NCBI GenBank assembly: GCA_050084985.1
Contig: JBITNC010000002.1
Location: 15,376,001-15,440,000, forward strand
From: Nageia nagi
Taxonomy: Eukaryota > Pinophyta
Direction of reading: 5' to 3'
DNA: 64,000 nucleotides
The notes under the pieces were generated by a model. The model was not told where the DNA came from. It did no database searches and was given only the letters and a program-made list of their open reading frames with translations. Within the stretch, counting starts at the first letter, position 1. The number at the start of each line of letters is the position of its first letter. Both the position numbers and the translations under genes were made by a program. Of this stretch, positions 60,261 through 64,000 are shown piece by piece.

Positions 60261-61079
60261 GTGTGGTTCTTTATGAAAATAAGCTTAGGTTGTTTGACTC
60301 TAACGTGTATTTTTTGGCAAACCAGAGAACTTATGGTACATGTGGTCTAATTTCCAAGTTGTTGACGTAAGAGTTCTCAAATAAAATGATTGTACAATAT
60401 TTTTAGATCTTTGAGAAATCTCTTTGTCCCAATATCAATCCTTTGTACCATACATAAATACTATTCCAAGGCTTATCTCATATGATCATTATCCCATAAT
60501 ATTCAAATTAGAGATTACATCACTCCCTTAAAGATATTATAGATCCCAGTTCTTTCTTAATACACACTTTATTCAGATTGATGTCATGTTATACCACATA
60601 CATAATATGGTTGATTGAATGATGGAATGATATGATCATCTTCCACACAATTTCTCTTCTTTGTATTTTGGAAAAGAAGGTTGCATAATTTGATCACCAT
60701 TCTACCTCAACATTTGGAGATAAGCTAGCCAAATCCTCCATTCACTTAGAATCCAATCCTTTCAATTATTTACTCATAATACCATGTCTCTCAAATTAAG
60801 CATGATATCAAGTTAATGGAACTCTATGAAGTTAAAGGTGCTCAAATTGAAGCCCAACTGTAATTGTTTAAGATTGATGATAATGTCTCTAAATAATTTT
60901 TAACAACTAAGACCTCCATGGCAAGATATGCAATTCAAATCCATTGTTATGGATGGATTACAACTCATAACTTAATGTGAGATAACCAACTCTTTCATCA
61001 ACCATTACACATAAGTATTTACATCCTTTAACCATACACTTTAGATAGTTCCCAAGACCTATAGTGATATAAAGATATT

Positions 61080-62600
61080 GTGCCATCATGTGTGTCTCTG
61101 TATCAAAGAGTTAAGGATGAAAAATTTCTCTCCATTAAGGATATGGAGGAAGCTCTCTCTGAAATATCACATGGAAAAGTACCCAACCTAGATGGCTTTT
61201 TATGTGAGTTCTACAAAGCTTGTTGGGATTTTTTTAATCTTAATTTACAAGAAGTCTATTTAGAGTCCTTAAAGTTAGAAATCCTTGATCCTATCATTAA
61301 TGAGAGAAACATTAAGTTTATTCTTAAACAAGAGGATCCATAAATAATCACCAATAAGTGCCCTAATTGATTATTGAATGTTAGCTATAAGATTATTGGT
61401 AAGGTCCTTAACCTTCACTTTGATCCTTACTCTCTATGCTTATTCATCCAAAACAAATGGGTTTCATTCAAAATAAATATATTTTAGATAATATTATTTT
61501 AGTATGGGTAGGCATAAAATGGGCCTGCATTCAATCAATCAACAAGCCTTATTCATCAAACTTGATTTTGGAAAGGCATATAATTAGATTGAGTTATGTT
61601 TCATCCTATCCATGTGTCAAAGGTACTAGGTTTTGAAGATCAATTCATAAAAATAGTCCATATGTTATTTTGAGATACTTCAATGGTTCTTTCTTTGAAT
61701 ACTTTTTAGATGAAATTTATTGGGCTTCATTGGTTTGTAAGACAAGGGTGTCCTTTTGTTCCTTTCTCTATGTTTTAACAGTAAAGGCATTTAGATACAC
61801 CTCCTTGACATGTTTCTGAAGGAAGAATTTGATAATCAAGATTAACTTATCAATGACCACTTTGTAGATGACTCCTTCCTTATCATATAGGAATATGAGA
61901 AATATGTTTTAGAGGCCATGAAATGCTTGGATATTTTCTACAAATCCTCAAGTTACAATATTCAATAGAAGAGAAATTTTGTTATAAAAAATATCTATTT
62001 CCTAAACTTTCTTGGCTCACACAATTCTAGTAGAATTGGCTTATCCAATTAGAAGTATTCAAATTCTTAGGAATCCTTTTTACCTTCCAAGGTTTTCCTT
62101 CCCAACTATAGAGCTACATGATGACCAAGGTTGAAAAATTGTTATTTTATTAGATTTCCAAAAAATTATCCTTGGTTGGTAAATTCGAAATATGTTCCAA
62201 AGTTTTAACATGCACCCATGTGTACTACTCTTCATATTGGGTTCCTTCATAATCTTGTTATAACAAGTTGGAAAAACTCCTATGGGACTTCCTACAAAAA
62301 AGCAATATAGAGAGAAAATGATTTCATAGAGTAGCATGGAGTACTTGTTACTTCCTTTAGAGAATCAGGTGGCATGGGGCTACTAGATTGTAAATATCAA
62401 AGTATGACTCTTTGTGCCAAATAGATCATACAAGTTTTGAAAGGTTCAGAATCATGGAAGATTATTATTCATCATTTTATTTCTTCTAGTTTTCCTCTCA
62501 ATTGGAGGATATGGAAGGGTATGAATTAGATTCCTTCATTGATTCTTTTACAATTATTTATCAAAATTCTAGGCTCATTCATGATTAAGAGCATCTAGAA
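61080..62600 (+). pseudogene. LINE 2 reverse transcriptase remnant
   Basis: The sequence gives, in order: IKDMEEALSEISHGKVPNLD, GFLCEFYKACWDFF (typical RT start), LLNVSYKIIGKVLN, MGFIQNKYILDNI, FVRQGCP near 61730, FVDDSFLII near 61860 (catalytic box), then FLGILFTFQGF. After this come WNIF-like thumb text and KLEKLLWDFL, VAWSTCYFL and RIRWHGATRL, matching 'RVAWDTC..PK..GGLGL'. It is on the same strand and of the same type as LINE 1. Many stops. Confidence 0.85.
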
Positions 62601-64000
62601 AGCTTAGCGGTAATTTCTCTCCTAGATCAAATGGAAAGGAGAGAATTTTTCACAAAGGCATATCTATTAAGAAGATCAATATTTGGTCATCATCTCTCTT
62701 TTATTATCAAGGCTCACCTCCAGCATAAATCTAATGGATATATGCTATAAAATTTTACAAGAGAGGCATTGTTCCTATTGTTGAATTCTTTTCATGAAAA
62801 ACCAATGATTGGATCCTTTGGAAGAGTTTTAAATCTATTTTCTATTTGGATAACGTATAAAAAGCTACATATGACACACTTATTCAGCTTACATATTTTT
62901 TTATGCTTCTTAAGATATGTGTGCACTCTCAAAAATCATGGTGGAAGGATTAGGGTTGGTATGTAAATACCCCTCTCCTCAATTACAAAAATTCCCTTGG
63001 CTATCATTGGCTTTCACCACCATCACCCACAGTCCCTTAGTTGAATGCAAAATAGGATCTTATTTCCAAACACATACAATGGAAACATTATTTCTTCTTA
63101 GTTTAGGTCTCATATCTTGAGCCCAATTTTTTTTTTTTTGGATCTTACTGCATCAAGGCCTTCCTTTAGGCTCTCGTTTACATCACTTAGGTGTCCTTAA
63201 TCCTAGATGTTCTTTTTGCAATAATCCCAAGTCAAGTATACATATTTTTTGGTCATGCATACATTCCAAAAGCACTTGGGAATGGGTAGCTTAATTTTTG
63301 CTCCACACATGCCCATTTCTTTCTCATGGCAATATGCATCATTAAGGGGATACTTTCACCCTCACACTTCCTTTATGGGAAGTATGGCAAATTTTTCGTG
63401 TCAGTTTATTATTCTATGTCTAGAAATCTAAAAATAAGATTATTTTCAAAAATATTGCACCATCCATGATTTTTTCTCTTTTTGATAAATTAGAATTTTT
63501 TTTAATGTGTGGCTACATATTATTGATTAGGATCATAAAGTTGAGATCGAGTTGTCCTACCTTCATACCCTTTTGGAGTATTGGGGCAATGCTCCTTGTG
63601 TGGTTAGTAGGTTGCCTCCCAACAATTTCTCGCAGGAGCGCTTAATATCTCACTCACATTGTTGTCTTATGTTGTGCTTTTTGTCTTAGCATGTAGACTA
63701 TCGTTGGTTACAACCATCTTCGGTACATAAAATATTCAATGATGTAGGGTGATCTCCTCTTGCCACCATAGTGGATGGAACATACCACCTCCAGATGCTT
63801 CAATAGTAGGTATAGTTGCCTCAACTTTTAATAACACTTTGTGCAACGTGGATGGTCTCAACCAACTTCTCTTGTTTAGCCTACCACTGGGTGGGGAGAT
63901 GATATGGAAAAAGATGATAGCCTCTTTCGTGCCAATGATGGTTGGGATTTTCAGTCTATTCCCTCCAATCAATGGCAATGCATATTAGATTCAAAAGCAT
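62601..64000 (+). pseudogene. LINE 2 C-terminal region, runs off the window
   Basis: Near 63160-63290 the frame reads LGSRLHHLGVLNPRCSFCNN and HIFWSCIHSKSTWEW, the C..C...H..W.C zinc-binding region after the RT of plant LINEs. 63840-63990 reads GWSQPTSLV, TTGWGDDMEK and DGWDFQSIPSNQW, perhaps the tail or an RNase H-like part. The 3' end is not visible. Confidence 0.65.

Noticed and set aside
63736-63988. Two overlapping 80-codon ORFs on opposite strands
   Set aside because: Mutual shadows inside the LINE tail; the LINE-like text is in a different plus-strand frame.

Overview
This window looks like nuclear DNA from a seed plant with a large, transposon-filled genome. The evidence is an AT-rich, CpG-poor background, decayed LINE, Ty1/copia, Ty3/gypsy and CACTA (En/Spm) remnants, long LTRs with TG...CA ends, and one intron-containing plant peptide gene of the GASA/snakin family. 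A gymnosperm is possible, but nothing here proves it. I see no bacterial genes, CRISPR array, rRNA or tRNA.

Layout. 1-8.3 kb: a decayed CACTA transposase on the minus strand, with a SET-like ORF and a small repeat ORF upstream of it. It is flanked by two direct copies of a 1,425 bp segment that differ by 15 substitutions and no indels, at an exact offset of 6,878 bp, which looks like a recent tandem duplication. Each copy holds a degenerate telomere-type CCCTAA array. 7.6-17.6 kb: a composite bounded by two inverted 1.3 kb arms. Inside are two kilobase-scale palindromes, a GH31 glucosidase exon fragment and an ALKBH9-type RNA demethylase pseudogene that keeps its introns. 18.4-22.6 kb: a third copy of the palindrome family. 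The palindrome arms repeatedly carry an 88-codon ORF with a signal-peptide-like start.

22.6-35 kb: a minisatellite, a pair of LTR-like repeats on the minus strand, a Ty3/gypsy integrase tail, tandem repeats, and a 961 bp TIR element (30.4-31.4 kb). 35.7-37.7 kb: a LINE reverse transcriptase remnant. 39-48 kb: degenerate repeat pairs, a second copy of the TIR element at 45.4-46.4 kb with a matching empty site at 52.05 kb, and a LINE ORF1-like remnant. 49.1-49.6 kb: the GASA gene, the only gene here that looks intact and functional. 51-60 kb: a MITE-like element, then a Ty3/gypsy 5' LTR with primer-binding site and gag start, interrupted by a Ty1/copia element on the minus strand. 60-64 kb: a second LINE remnant running off the window.

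Apart from the GASA gene, nothing appears to work together as a pathway; the rest is a record of nested transposition, duplication and gene-fragment capture. The observations most worth following are the gene-fragment composite with its palindromes and small secreted-protein ORF, the SET-like ORF linked to a CACTA transposase, and the TIR family with a 5 bp target duplication and an empty-site control.
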